Part shown: one piece after another, positions 37,215 through 48,856 of the stretch
Layout: every line of letters begins with the position of its first letter
How positions within the stretch are numbered: position 1 is the stretch's first letter
Source of the DNA: Malaya genurostris
Taxonomy: Eukaryota; Arthropoda; Insecta; Diptera; Culicidae
Reading direction: 5' to 3'
Length of the DNA stretch: 64,000 bases
NCBI RefSeq assembly: GCF_030247185.1
Contig: NC_080571.1
Coordinates: forward strand, 30,487,753 to 30,551,752
Notes under the pieces: model-generated
Databases searched by the model: none
What the model was told of the DNA's origin: nothing
The model's input: only the letters and a program-made list of their open reading frames with translations
Translations under genes and position numbers: made by a program

Positions 37215-39933
37215 TCAATTAAGCCGTTGCGAAATGGGCACTTTTTTGCGGCGACGATTCATCTGTGACCGTTCCCACAGTTCGTAGTAGCGTTCCTGTT
37301 TCAACCACTCTTGATACTTGTACCACCATTCTTCCCATTTGATGTAGTCCTTAATGTGACAAATTAAATATTCAGTCGAAGTGCTCCAATTTGTAGTTCA
37401 AATGATTCACTCACCTGCAGATCCAAGTCTCTGAGATAGCCACGACCCTTGTAGTACTCGTACCGCACGCGAACGTCATCCCAGGAGGAAAGTCCACTCG
37501 GTCCGGTGGTCATCAGTTCTTCCGGGAAGTGTCCAGCAGGAGCGGGCGAGTAAGTGTACCGAACCGGTGGCGGTGCTTCCGTTTCTTCTTCGATCATTAC
37601 CTTCAAATCGCCACCGGAACTGTTCTTCGTGATTCGCATATTTTCCATGTTGCTACGGTCGACACTCCACTGTGCCATCTTACCGAAGCGTTCCGACAGC
37701 GAAAGCCGGGTAGTGGCGGTAAATCTAGGCAGCGAACTTTCGCTGCTGGATGAATCTTCGGACCCGGACGACGGAGAACGCGGACGACGCTGCTTCGGTT
37801 CTCCTTCGATTTTGACACGTGTGCGCAACTGAAGTAATCAAGACAGGGTATTTGGTTATTATTTTGTATTTGGATAGAAATGTGGTCAGATTTTGAACAG
37901 TTACAGCTCAGTCAATTTCGTTTCTTTTAGTAATATTATTTCTACTGATTAGAAATATTTCTACGCATCATATAGCATCTTTTTTCACTAGCTTAAAACC
38001 CGAAACGTTGTGCTTTATTGCTGGCTTTCCCCAACAGAGGCAATTTTTTGAGGGTCAATTGGGAAACAGAAAGGATGCTGTTAGACAGCAAGCATCACGT
38101 AACGTTATAAAAACGATTCGATGCGCTGACAAGTTTACAGCAAGTGTTATAAATGGCATTGCATACACTTGAAAACAATTTAAGGTGAACATGGTGTTCT
38201 TGGTTCGTGTTTTCGAAGTTCTTTGAATTTTCACACGAAAACTAGAAGACATCAGATGCGTAGATCAAAAGTAAACGCTCGTACAATCGCACAATCATAA
38301 TACTATGACTGACGACTGAACTGTTTAATGGAAACTATCGTTCACTTAAACTTTTGGTTGCCTCGTTTCTCATCAATAGTTCGAACAACCCAATGGGGCA
38401 GATCTTCGTAGTTTTTTTTTGTTTCGTTCTTTCCGATAGTCACCTTTTCGACATGTTTAACTTTGTGCTTTCTGCTGGAACTAGCCGAAGCCACCTCCGC
38501 TGATGACGGTTTCGGATGGCGAACCTTGGCCGGACGTGGCTCCTCCTGAATGGGTTTGTGCTTGGCGACTCGCACCGGCTTCGGCGAAGGATCCTTCTCT
38601 GATTCAGGCGTTTGTGGATGTCGGTACCGCTCGACCGGCGGTGGCGGAGGAATGGGCCTCGATGGACGATCGCGTGGATCCTTTTAATGCAAAAAAAATA
38701 AACATTTCAAATTGTGCACTAGAATTGCTGGGGCGATACAATTACTCTTAAGTTTATTTGTTACCTTATCGATGCGATGAACCTTCGGTATTGGTTCCTT
38801 GCGACGCGGATCCATCGGCGGCGGACTCATCGGACGAAGTCCCGGAACTTCGCGACGACTTTTCGGGACATGTGCCATTGGCGGCGTGGCACCGCGGAGA
38901 CGCGAACGCGGACCGGATATCGAACGAGATCGGCTGCCGTTACGCGAGAGAGGGAACAAGAATGTTAGTAACCAACGTTTGCCGAAATGGTTTCGGGTTT
39001 GGTACTAGTATTCCAGGGAAGGAATACCGCGGCGCATACTTACCGAACTGTACGACGATGTCTTTCATCAGCGGAACATGCAGAACAAGACTCATCTGAG
39101 CAGCTGGACATTGACGGAGATCGGCTCATCTGTGAACGAAAAATTGCATTTTTTTTGTCGGTCTATGTTACGTCATCTGGTGTCCCTACCTTAGGTGGCG
39201 GTGACGGAGGTCGCTTGGTCCTCGGTCTCGGTGGAGGACCCGGAGACATTCTACGAATGGGGCCACGACGAGGTGAATCAGGCACTGAGATCGGTGATTT
39301 TCGGTGAAACTCCAGTGGCGATTGGCGGCGCATCATGCGCGGCGGTGGTGAACGGGGTCTTCTTTTCATGACCGGTTCTGGTGGTGGCGGCGTCAGTGAT
39401 ACAGGACGCCGTCGGATCATCGGCGGTGGTGGCGAAGGCGAAACCGGTAGTGGACGACGTTTTCGCATCGGAGGTGATGGACTGCGACGGTGTCGAAGAG
39501 GCGGAGTTCTCGGTGATCGACTACGACTGCGACGTACCATCGGTGGACCGTTCCCAAAACGAGTCGATCCACGTTCACTGTCCGAGCTGCTGGGATCATC
39601 TTCGATATACATTTTTTTGAATCCAGTGTGACGCCAACGGTTCGGATCTTTTTCCTCAACCTCGAGTAATTTTTTATCCCAAGTTTCATTGGGAAAGGCA
39701 CGGGCCTTTCGCATAACGTTGTCGATTTCCTTGCGTTTGCCAGCCGGATGGCTAGGATCTGAAAAAAAATCAAAACCTATTGAGAGAAACCCACCCAGGA
39801 TAAACGCTGAAAAACACCTACCATTAATCCGAACATGATTGGGTTTACGGTCCATACGCAACTTGGGTCCGCCACGCGACGGCGACGGACTTCGTCTCGT
39901 GAGGCGACCGACGCCGGACATGTTACGGTCCAT
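37215..39933 (-). CDS. Arg/Ser/Pro-rich SR-related protein of unknown function, two possible C-termini
   Basis: Exons: 39822-39933, 39190-39758, 39044-39129, 38765-38933, 38444-38680, 37415-37828, 37215-37349. The phases join to 1722 nt (573 aa). If the donor at 38443 (AAAAG|GTGACT) is not used, exon 5 runs on to a stop at 38342 and gives 424 aa. The N-terminus has RRSPSPSRGGPK, then a conserved-looking globular stretch (ETWDKKLLEVEEKDPNRWRH). Long SP/RS/PPP runs follow (SRSRSPRTPPLRHRRSPSPP). The long form ends in an acidic-serine region and an aromatic tail (DYIKWEEWWYKYQEWLKQER) after WDDVRVRYEYYKGRGYLRD. RS and SP dipeptides suggest a nuclear pre-mRNA processing role, but I do not recognise the family. 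The first ATG at 39933 was chosen; MSG five codons later is also possible. The intron between the last two acceptor choices spans 37829-38443. Confidence 0.82.
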
Positions 39934-41292
39934 TGAAACGCGCGCACAAAACTTCACTACCGGAAGTTTCGTTCAACCTTTTTTTTGCGTAAAGTTCAAT
40001 GAAAATTGTCGGAATGATTTAGCACACAATCATACACGGATATCGTTCTGCAAAAGCGGTGGGATGAAAAAACGGAATACAATATCATCAGAATATGATC
40101 AGTTTAATAACTGTAGTGCGAAAACCAGCAAAACATAACACAACAAAACGATTCGGGAGAAGCTTCTGTACGGCTAATTAACCGACGGCGAAACGAAAGC
40201 CACGACGACGCATTGTCTTCCGACGGAAAATGACAGCATACGAGGCGAATGTCATCCGGGAATTCTGCGAACGACAGTTTTCCGAAGTGTTTGAAAACAA
40301 GTTCACGTCGCAAACCATTACGACCGACGACGCCGGAACCGATGGGCCAATCGAACGACCGAGCCAATTTCGACTTTGTGCGCGATTGAAGTCTTCTCCC
40401 ATCGCGAACCCGACGGATTTCGATCAACAACCGGCATACGCCCTCCAAGCGAAAGGGAAAGTTCACCAATCTTCACAGAAAGGAAGAAAATTTTAATCAC
40501 ATCATCACAGAATTTATCAGGCGGCTGTCGCCAACTGGCCATCCGCCCAAAAACCGCAGTGAATAGCTTCCTCTTGCCAATTTCTTGCTTTTTTCATCAA
40601 CGGTGAAAGGAGCTCTTATTGCCGAGAGCATTACTGTTTTTCAGGGCCACAATCCTCACGGGGGCAGCATAACCCATTTTTCACCCAACGCGTAGCACCC
40701 ATTGCGTTGCAATTTAGCAAATTCGTTTCGCACGACGAAGTTTTCTTTTCGCACACGCGACGTTTGCCAGTACGCACAATTACAACTCCGAACCATATTC
40801 GTACCTCTTGGAACGCGTAATTAGCCACGAATCGACAGAACCGAGAAAAAATTGTAAGCTGCTGTAATTACTTCCAGATCAAACCGTCGCCATTTCAGAA
40901 TAATTTTTCGGTCGACAGTCGACGATGATGCATTCGAAAAAATGGCGTACGCCATTTTTGTCGACTCGCAACAGGTCAACTTCCTAAAAACTGAAATCAA
41001 AATCTTTTTCATATTATAGTGATTTTCACTGTCGGCTAGAAAAGATTGCGATGCGATAAGATAGCGACAAAATGCCGCAAAGATAGCGAAACTGTCAATC
41101 GCATCGATTCAACCCCTTCGAGACCACAAGCTAGAAAAAAATATTTTTTAAATTGACCGTTACAATGACTAATTTTTTATTTATTATTAAGAAAACTTCA
41201 GTCTTAATGAATTCATATTGATAATGCGTATGTGGCAGATTACGGCTACAACTTGCACGGATTTTTTAAGCGTTTTCTATTTATTCGACATG
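39934..41292. other. 5' flank of the RS-type gene, no other gene seen
   Basis: Overlapping open frames of 75-121 codons occur on both strands around 40100-40600; none is recognised. They probably reflect GC-richer 5' UTR or promoter sequence. The rest is AT-rich. Confidence 0.45.
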
Positions 41293-41528
41293 ATGTACGA
41301 TTCAAAAGATCCGCCTCCTTCCGTCACCGCCACCGGAACGTCAGCTTCCGTCAAAATTAGTTTAATACTTTCTTTACCGGAACGTTCACACGCTCCGTCC
41401 GTCAAGACGATCCGTGACGGTGACGTTACGTGTGAATGGCTCCATAAGAATGCATGTAATTAATGTTGACGGTGCCGGTGACGGAGATTGATTGTGACAA
41501 AAGAAGACGGATCGTCTGAATCGTACAT
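41293..41528. mobile_element. Small TIR element with ATGTACGATTC tips
   Basis: Ends ATGTACGATTCAAAAGATCC and, inverted, ATGTACGATTCAGACGATCC bound 236 bp. GC-rich inverted motifs (CCGTCACCGCCACCGG against CCGGTGACGG) lie inside. No coding frame and no clear target duplication were found. Confidence 0.55.
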
Positions 41529-41842
41529 AATGGTTATTTTGTGCTTAGTATGTTCCCTTTTCATTTATATTTTGTATTAATCGACGCCTTGGTTTTCAAA
41601 ACCTCGTCCTTTATTCGATTGTGCTATTTGTCTACTCTAAAAAGTTGGTCGTCTTTGACAGATATACATTTGTTGATGCTTTCGACGAACAATGAAATAA
41701 CAATTGTCACTAAGGAATTTTACCAGTTGAAAATGCGATTGGCCTCAATCCAACAGCCGATTAATTTTTCTTTTGGCTCTAATGCTAGTTAATTTCAATA
41801 CAACAGACAGCGAAGGGGTTAAAACAACTGTCTAATTTTCTG

Positions 41843-42081
41843 GCAGCGATGCCAGATGAAATTTTAGGCGTCTGCGTATTAGAAATGGTCCTATGTGACC
41901 TCAATATTTAGAAGTATGACGAAAAAACCAAACGAAAACCCTACAGTAATAGCAAAAGTCATTAAAATGGACGATTGTTTATAAAAATTTCCAAAATCTG
42001 AACAAAAGTCGGCTTAATTGCAAAGTCTGCTAACAAACGAAATTGCAAATTTACATACCAATCTGCAAACCTGACATCAGT
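41843..42081. mobile_element. hAT-like MITE with CAGCGATGCCAG tips (left arm of an inverted duplication)
   Basis: The ends CAGCGATGCCAG and, inverted, CACTGATGTCAGG resemble the tips of the hAT-like MITE at 56700-56978. The flanks share TTTCTG (41836 region and after 42081), a possible imperfect 8-bp duplication. The same insertion at the same site is present in the inverted arm near 43927-44150, where its outer end is cut off. Confidence 0.55.
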
Positions 42082-44150
42082 GTTTCTGACGCTCATTATT
42101 TCGCTATCCTGCGACGATTCCGTCGCATTCTATGTCCAGCTGAAAACCACTATAATTCGATTTTCTGAAGTGAACATGCTTACTTCACGCGTTTTTTTTA
42201 TAACGGCCAATAACCCAACTTTCAACTTATACTTTTGAAAGAAATTGCAGGCGAGCTATGAAAAATAGAGTATCGAATTTAACACCAGACGAAGGAGAAA
42301 AATTTTCTCTACCGTTTACTATTATGACTTACTCTCAGCGAGTGCCGAGTTTTCCGAAATTACTCTTCAAAGTAAATGTTGATGGATGGCTTTTTGGTCG
42401 TTATCAAAAAAACGCGTGACTTTACCTTTTTCAAAACTCGCCCTTTGGAAGTATGGGTAGACCTAGAGTGCCTATAATCAGATAATAATATAACTCTGAT
42501 TATAGTCACTCCCACATTATCAGATCCGAACGGATTCCGAATCAATTCCGAATCGGCGAGAAATTTTCATCCGGAATTTCATGTGGAAATCATAACCCTC
42601 TCAGCAGGCCGTTCAATTTTGTTGATTTTTGAGCGCTTGTTGAACGATATATTGCACGAAATATTCGTTCAATTTGCTGGAACGGTTTGTTGTTGTTTTT
42701 TCTCTTGCAAAAATAGTGTGAAAATTAAGTGTTACCTTTCCATAGAAAAAAAATTTGTTGTTATTCTACGTGAAGTAGATGTATTCTGCAGGTATGTATT
42801 GTTAGTTTAAACAAATAAGTTGAAAAAACTTCAGAAATTCTGCAGTAAAACTAGTCCAACGGGGCTCCAACTCCTCATGTTAAAAATGGCTCAACAATGG
42901 ACCTCTGTCTGCCGGGTTTGTTGAACGAAAAAAATGGCATTCGGTTCAACGGTCTGTTTCAAAATCGGCAAACGAAGGTCCCGTGTTGGCCTCCCGTTGA
43001 ACGATTGATTGGACTTTCATTGGACCAATGATTCAACGTATTGGACCAATGAAGGACCACCGTTGAACGATTTTTTCTAAGTAGGAATGGATTCCGAATC
43101 AATTCCAACTCCAGTGCAACAACCGATTCCGAATGAACCGGTTCGCCTACAACCGGTTGATTCGGAAATCATTCGGAATTGAGTGAGAAGATGCGGACTG
43201 AATTGTCAATTCGTCTTCTTCTTCTTCTTTCCTGATTTTGCACGTTTTCGTGCTGATTTTCAGTTTATTTTTAAACGAAAACATTATATAACTGAATATA
43301 CAAGTTTAAATCTTCATGTTTTTCGGATATACAGAACTAGTAAATAACCAGTTCTTCTTAGAATCCCAACATAAACTATTGAAATTCGCTGAAAATTAAC
43401 AAAACGGCCTACCGTAGTCTGCATCATCCATTCCTCTAGCTAGAGTGTAGTGAAATGGCATAAGTCGCATAAATTTCACACTAACACATTCATAAAATGA
43501 GCGAATATTCAATGACATTTAAAATGTCACTGTCAATCAGGTTGATCGAGCAGTCAACTCAGGTGAAAATTCTAGCACTGAACCGATCGAGCACTAAAAA
43601 ATCATGCAGTCGAGTAATGCCGTTTTTCATTGAAAAACACTAGTGGCGTGGATTGCTCTGATTTTGCACTTTCGAGCAGAAATGCAGTATTCTGACGGTG
43701 TTTTATTGTCATTTCTGCTCGAAAGTGCAAAACCAGAGCAATCCACGCCACCAGTGTTTTTCAATGAAAAACGCCATAAGATTTCATTGCTCATTCCGTC
43801 ATTTCGATAATGTGGGCTCTAGGTAGACCTTATTCGTGAATATTTCGAGTTGTATAGTGGTTTTCAGCTGGACATAGAATGCGACGGAATCGTCGCAGAA
43901 TAGCGAAATAATGAGCGTCAGAACCACAGATGCCAGGTTTGCAGATTTGTATGTAAATTTGCAATTTCGTTTGTTAGCAGACTTTGCAATTAAGCAGACA
44001 TTTTTGCAGATTTTCGAAGTTTTTATATACAATCGTCCAATTTAATTACTATTGCTATTACTGTAGGGTTTTTGTTTAGTTTCTCTCGTCATAATTTTAA
44101 ATTTTGAGCTCGCATAGGAGCATTTCTAGTACGCAGACGCCCAAAATTTT
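41860..44150. repeat. Large inverted duplication, arms of about 300 bp
   Basis: The left arm (about 41860-42160) reads, in inverse, as the right arm (about 43845-44150). Shared blocks include ATTCTATGTCCAGCTGAAAA, GACGCTCATTATTTCGCTAT and TTTGTTAGCAGACTTTGCAA. A second matched pair, GGTAGACCTAGAG near 42450 and its inverse near 43820, extends the symmetry. Sequence between the arms includes the foldback at 43618-43777 and TTGAACGA-rich repeat sequence around 42600-43080. No gene lies between the arms. Confidence 0.75.
43618..43777. mobile_element. Foldback MITE, 67-bp arms, TAA target duplication
   Basis: Arms 43618-43684 and 43711-43777 are almost perfect inverse copies (TTTTTCATTGAAAAACACTA, GGATTGCTCTGATTTTGCAC), with a 26-bp loop. 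TAA flanks both ends (43615-43617, 43778-43780). The tips TGCCGTTTTTC/TGGCGTTTTTC resemble the TGKCG family at 23423, so it may be a minimal relative. High arm identity suggests recent activity or gene conversion. Confidence 0.85.
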
Positions 44151-44155
44151 TCAAA

Positions 44156-44387
44156 AGGGCGTATAAGCAAGTGACAGTTTCTCTTTGTTTACCTTCTCTT
44201 CTATTAATTACCAAGCTACGTTTATCACTCACGTTTTTGCATGAAATGATACCCGAAACTTTGGACTTTTAAACAGAATAGTGATATCAAAGAAAATCTT
44301 TTTATTCACATCACAATAATCGAAAGAGAGAGTGATTAAAGAGAAACTGTCACTTTCTTATACGCCCTAATGAAAAATCATCCGAGA
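44156..44387. mobile_element. MITE, family A, copy 4, left tip missing
   Basis: Begins GGGCGTATAAGCAAGTGACA without the outer TCTCGGTTGATTTTTCATTA block and ends with the normal inverted tip. It abuts the right arm of the inverted duplication, and the junction near 44150 truncates both elements. Confidence 0.85.
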
Positions 44388-46570
44388 AATATGATCAACA
44401 ATTTGAGAAAAAAAATTCAACAGTGTGAGATCATCATAAATAACTCAAAAATTAAGTTTCCTCAAAACTTTGGAAACAATAAGGAAAACGCTTACTTGCC
44501 TTTCTCGTACGTATGATGACGGTTTTGAGCTATAAAGCACATATCACTCCCAACGTCTGGTGAGGACTTTTCGCAAACAGCAGTAACAACAGACCTTCTG
44601 GGTGGTATAATGTCTCATGTGGTCTCATTCGCAATCAGGACATCGTGACGAGCAGTCGCCTTCAAATCAGTAGCAACAACAACAGATTATCTTTAACCGC
44701 ATTCAGCTTCTAAATATTGGATCTGGATTCGGGAGCTAATTTCGAATTGGATTCAAAAACTGAGCTCAGAACATGGATTTTGGTGGTTTCAGATTTCAGT
44801 TTCAGAATTTAGATCCAGATTATAGGGTCAGAATTGGAAACTATAATTCTGGAACTGAATTTAGTTCCTTAATATTTGTTCAGGATTCGAATCCAGAATT
44901 CTGATTTGCGATATTAACTTCAATTTGTAAAATTCACACAACCTACTACTCCTTTTCACGTCCTCCAGTTAAGTCAGTGACACCATCAACCCCCTTTTTA
45001 TATGGATTAGTTCCACTAAAAGTAGGATAACGGTACCACCATTAACCTCAGCGCCATTATTCATCCCATATACGAAACCAATTAGTTAGAGTGAAATCTG
45101 CTGTCTCTGTTTGATAGATTAAGATAGACTTTAAGAGTAAGATGAAAATAGGACCATTCGCTTCGAGATTTGGCCACGTTACAACAGCAGTAGTGCACAA
45201 TTTTCGAACTATTTTTTCTGAGGTATTGCTTCTTAAAGACGAAGCAGAGATTATTTATCCGTCATTCCGGGTTTTGGTTCCTCATGTGTACCGTTTTGTG
45301 CTAAAGTGCACATGACTTATATAAATTTTTACGCTTCGCATTCAGCTCATCAGTGCGTCAGTAGTTTATGTTGAACTGTTAACGCCACCTAACGGTTCAA
45401 CATAAACCGCTGTGCAGACGTCAAGCATATGCTATTTACAAATCACTTATTTGCACCGAAGGTTCATGTCAATCCTGACGTGCCGAAAAAGCAAAACAAA
45501 TTGACGGCAGATAGACTTACTCACTTTCGAGAAAAAACGGTATTTGTCAAATTCTGAGTCAAATTTACTCAGTTCTATAAAAGGAAAAAATAGCTTGAAT
45601 GATCTACTTCAATCTGTGGTCCTAATGATAATTCCTAATAATATTGAATCACGATCAAACCTATTTACAATTTTCGTCCAACAACTTCAAACTTACCATT
45701 GACGGAACAGAACAACTTCAAACTTGTCTTTGACGGAACGGACTCTGCCCTCATAAATACGGTGCCGGTCTGACACTTATAAGAAGTTCATCAAAAAATC
45801 GACAAGTTTTCCAGAATTTTATCGCACAGTGTTTTCAAAGCACGGACAATGAAGTTTATTGTCAATTTAGAAACAGTAACCGTCTCGGCAAAATGTATGA
45901 TTACTGAGAAGTTCGGCAATCCTGAGCTGTCAATTATTGCCGAACTTGTCAGCAGCAATTTTGCTGTTAGTTCGGCAAAAGCGATCGGGATCGAATCATG
46001 GATTACCGAGTCATCAGTAATCGAGTGTAGAAATGATTTTGCTTTATTATTGCACAAAAAACTTATCACGAAATTCAAGTTTGGGGAATAAGTGTATTTT
46101 ATTAATGTTCACTTTAATTAAAAAAAATTAAATTGCGAAAAGAAACATCAAAGATAAAAACATTTGTTTCTAGTGCTCGTCCTACCTCATAATATACAAA
46201 TATTCAAAAGTATAATGAACATTTGATTCCACATAACTTTTCACGTAATATCGTCCGGTGCTGTACAAAATCGATAGGTGACATTAGATGACAAGTGTCG
46301 GGCTGAATTTCAGTAAAAGCACATAAGCACATAGCTCGAAATATAGGCAAACGGATTTGCTGATTTCGGTATATTTGTTGTTTACGGACAAGTTCAGCAA
46401 CTTATTATGCCAAACTTCGGCAATAAAATGCGCTTCACCGAGATATCAGAACTTTACAATAACGAATTTCGGCAATGAGCATGTGAATTACTGAACAATC
46501 AGTAAAATTTTGTGTTGCCAATTCAATTCGGCATTTCATTTTGCTGAGCTCGAGAAGCGGTTTTAAGTGT
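44388..46570. other. Intergenic, repeat-like, no gene seen
   Basis: Short unrecognised open frames. About 45870-46500 holds many TTCGGCAAT/ATTGCCGAA motifs in both orientations, which produce the apparent 80- and 95-codon frames on opposite strands; this is repeat sequence, not a gene. Imperfect GAATTTCAGATTCAGATT-like runs occur near 44720-44900. Confidence 0.5.
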
Positions 46571-46645
46571 GCAGGGTGGCGGATATGGTAAACGCAAATA
46601 CACGAAATGCATAAGAACGCAGGCTCAAGTCCTGCCTCTGGGTGA
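46571..46645 (+). repeat. tRNA-like segment (degenerate tRNA or SINE head)
   Basis: A T-arm-like GCAGGCTCAAGTCCTGC has a perfect five-base stem, and its loop contains the B-box-like GGCTCAAGTCC. A weaker A-box-like GTGGCGGATATGG lies about 45 bases upstream. A full cloverleaf with a matched acceptor stem is not convincing, so it is called tRNA-derived and not a tRNA gene. Confidence 0.4.
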
Positions 46646-46904
46646 ATGTTTTTCATAGAAACAAATATCTTTTCTATGAGTTCTCTTTCATTTAACTTCT
46701 CAATCTGTTTTTCCGTTCAGCTATTGCAAAAACCGAACTTAGTTATGTCGCCTTCACGTCAAACCAACTAGAAATTAATAAATTGGTTGTTGTTATTGTT
46801 GTCGTTTATTAGCAGCTTTAACTACGTTTGGGTCGTTCGCCGCACAATAAATAGGTAAAAAAGACTGCTTTTTTTATAATTAAAGTCAAGCAAGGTCTTG
46901 ATAT

Positions 46905-48116
46905 TCACCCTCATTCTTGTTTACGGCCGTATGCGATACGTTCGAAAGTATAGCAAATTCGTATTCCCGTTTACGTTCGAATCAATCACACTTTTAAACA
47001 TCGTACATGCATAAAAACAACGCCCATTCAACTTTAAGCTATCAGTTCTGGTACAGATTTGAGTTGTAAATAAAAATCTTTGATATCATTTGTTATTTGA
47101 CTTGTTTTTTTCACTGATTTTGTATCATCATGTTTGCTTACGTCCGTATCGACCATACGACGAACACATGCTTTCGAACGAATGCGAACAAGCCATTCTT
47201 GTTTTCACTCGAACGTGTACGTACGCGACTCCTGTGCAAAAGAAGGATCGGTAGCACAGGTAGTTTTTTAAGGAAGATTCCAAGCATCAAGGAAGTGACG
47301 AATGCTACATAATAAATAAATATCGTACTCAGGACCAATTTTATTCAAGTCGGTAAATGAAATTTTCAAATTAAACTTCGTGCAAAGTAAAAAAAGCATT
47401 TGATATTGCAGGCCGATCAGTAGTATCTGCGAAAAATATGTTGTATTTTTCTTGCAATTTTGTCATGTTTTCAATAGCCTACATATTTATTTCATTGGTA
47501 AAATCATGCATTTAATATAAAAAAAATCATGTTTACCCATGGTGTAGTTTCCATAAAGTACTTAATAGATGCAAAATTAATGCGTAAAAACTTTGAACCT
47601 CGCATATATTCAAAGGCTCCCCACAAAAAAACAGCATTTTACTATACTGCTATGCTTTCTAAATGATTTATGCAAAACACAAATTTATGATTTGATTACA
47701 AATCACTATTAGATTCGAAAATAATTTTGTTAGAGATCGGTTAAACTTTTTTCAATGTGTTCGAATCGTTGATTCGCAACATGAAACTTACGAATCGAAA
47801 CCACGGCATTTCGTCTATTCGTCCGTAAACGGGAATGGGACATTTCGTTCGTACGAATGATGTTCGAACACACGTTTCGTTTGAAACTAAAATGGCATAC
47901 ATTCTAGCGTTTCGCATATGGTTAATCACATGAATTGGACTGATTACATCAAGGCTTAGCATTTATTTTAAGAAGTTTACTGATATTTGAATATTTTGTG
48001 GCAAACGAGTCGCGTTCGAATTCATTCGAGTGAAAACAAGAATGGCTTTTTCGTATTCGTTCGTAAGTACCCGTTCGTCGTATTGCGGATACGGACGTAA
48101 ACAAGAATGAGGGTGA
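46905..48116. mobile_element. Composite TIR element with TCACCCTCATTCTTGTTTAC tips
   Basis: The outer ends TCACCCTCATTCTTGTTTAC (46905) and its inverse (to 48116) bound 1212 bp. Inside, from about 47128, a second left end begins (TTACGTCCGTATCG, CGAACGAATGCGAA, GCCATTCTTGTTTTCACTCG). It pairs over about 110 bp with the right end at 47990-48105. So one copy appears to be nested in, or duplicated against, another. No transposase frame is present, and the 3-bp flanks (TAT, TTA) do not match. Confidence 0.65.
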
Positions 48117-48856
48117 TTACCTTTCGCTGCATGGCTTGTGCTACGATCTTTCCACATAAACGAATATTATACACTAACAGCACTCGATATTGTCAAACTC
48201 TCAAGGATATGGTTTGGATTATTCATGGAATAGTTTATTACGCTGAACAAATAGTACTTTTACATGCGGGTGATACTTCCAGAGCCGGGTATTTCACATT
48301 CAATATTTGGTATATAAATTAATACATTTACCCATTATGCCACTGGCGCGTCCCTCGACAAACCACTTCACAAAATTCAATGCACTATGCAAATCTGTCA
48401 AAAAAGTGCATTCAACTGAAACTGTCATCAGTGCTGTAATCGAACGAGCGAGCGTATTAAAAAAAAGTGAAAAGAAGAAATTATTGCGAGAGCGAAGAAA
48501 AAAAACTCGTCAGTTTTGGTTGTGTGTTTCCATTTTTATATTCTGCGTAATTTTCTGGATTTTGGTGTCTAATTCAGAACCTACGGGGTGGAAAACAACA
48601 TTGTGGAGCTTTGCAAATAAGCAGCGTTGAAGTTTTCAGCGTTATCAAAGTGTTTGCTGCGGTGGCACAGACCGATCGGAGTTCAGCAGTTTCTAGACTG
48701 CTTTTTGTGGTCAGAAGAGTTTCATCCTGCCACCACCAGTTCCTATTAATAATAAATAACGGTCGGTTCAATACTGCTGAAAGGTGAAGAGTGCAGAATA
48801 GACTCCTACTTTGTTTAGGAATCCTTCAGGAATCCGTTCCAACTTGTCACGCAAAC
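48117..48856. other. 5' flank of Mkk4; possible short ORF with a membrane segment
   Basis: A 107-codon plus-strand frame at 48307-48630 has a basic stretch (KKSEKKKLLRERRKKTRQF) followed by about 20 hydrophobic residues (LCVSIFIFCVIFWILV). I do not recognise it. Its position just before the Mkk4 start fits 5' UTR or promoter sequence better than a separate gene. No other feature is seen. Confidence 0.35.

Noticed and set aside
39163..39957. Reading 39163-39957 as one uninterrupted 264-aa protein
   Set aside because: The segment between 39759 and 39821 has clear GT and AG borders and encodes an unrelated hydrophobic stretch; removing it restores the RS-type protein in frame.
40104..40600. Frames of 74-121 codons on both strands upstream of the RS-type gene
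   Set aside because: No recognisable domain, heavy overlap between strands, and the position fits a GC-richer promoter or 5' UTR.
45791..46091. 80- and 95-codon frames on opposite strands
   Set aside because: Both arise from TTCGGCAAT-type inverted motifs; the two translations mirror each other's repeats.
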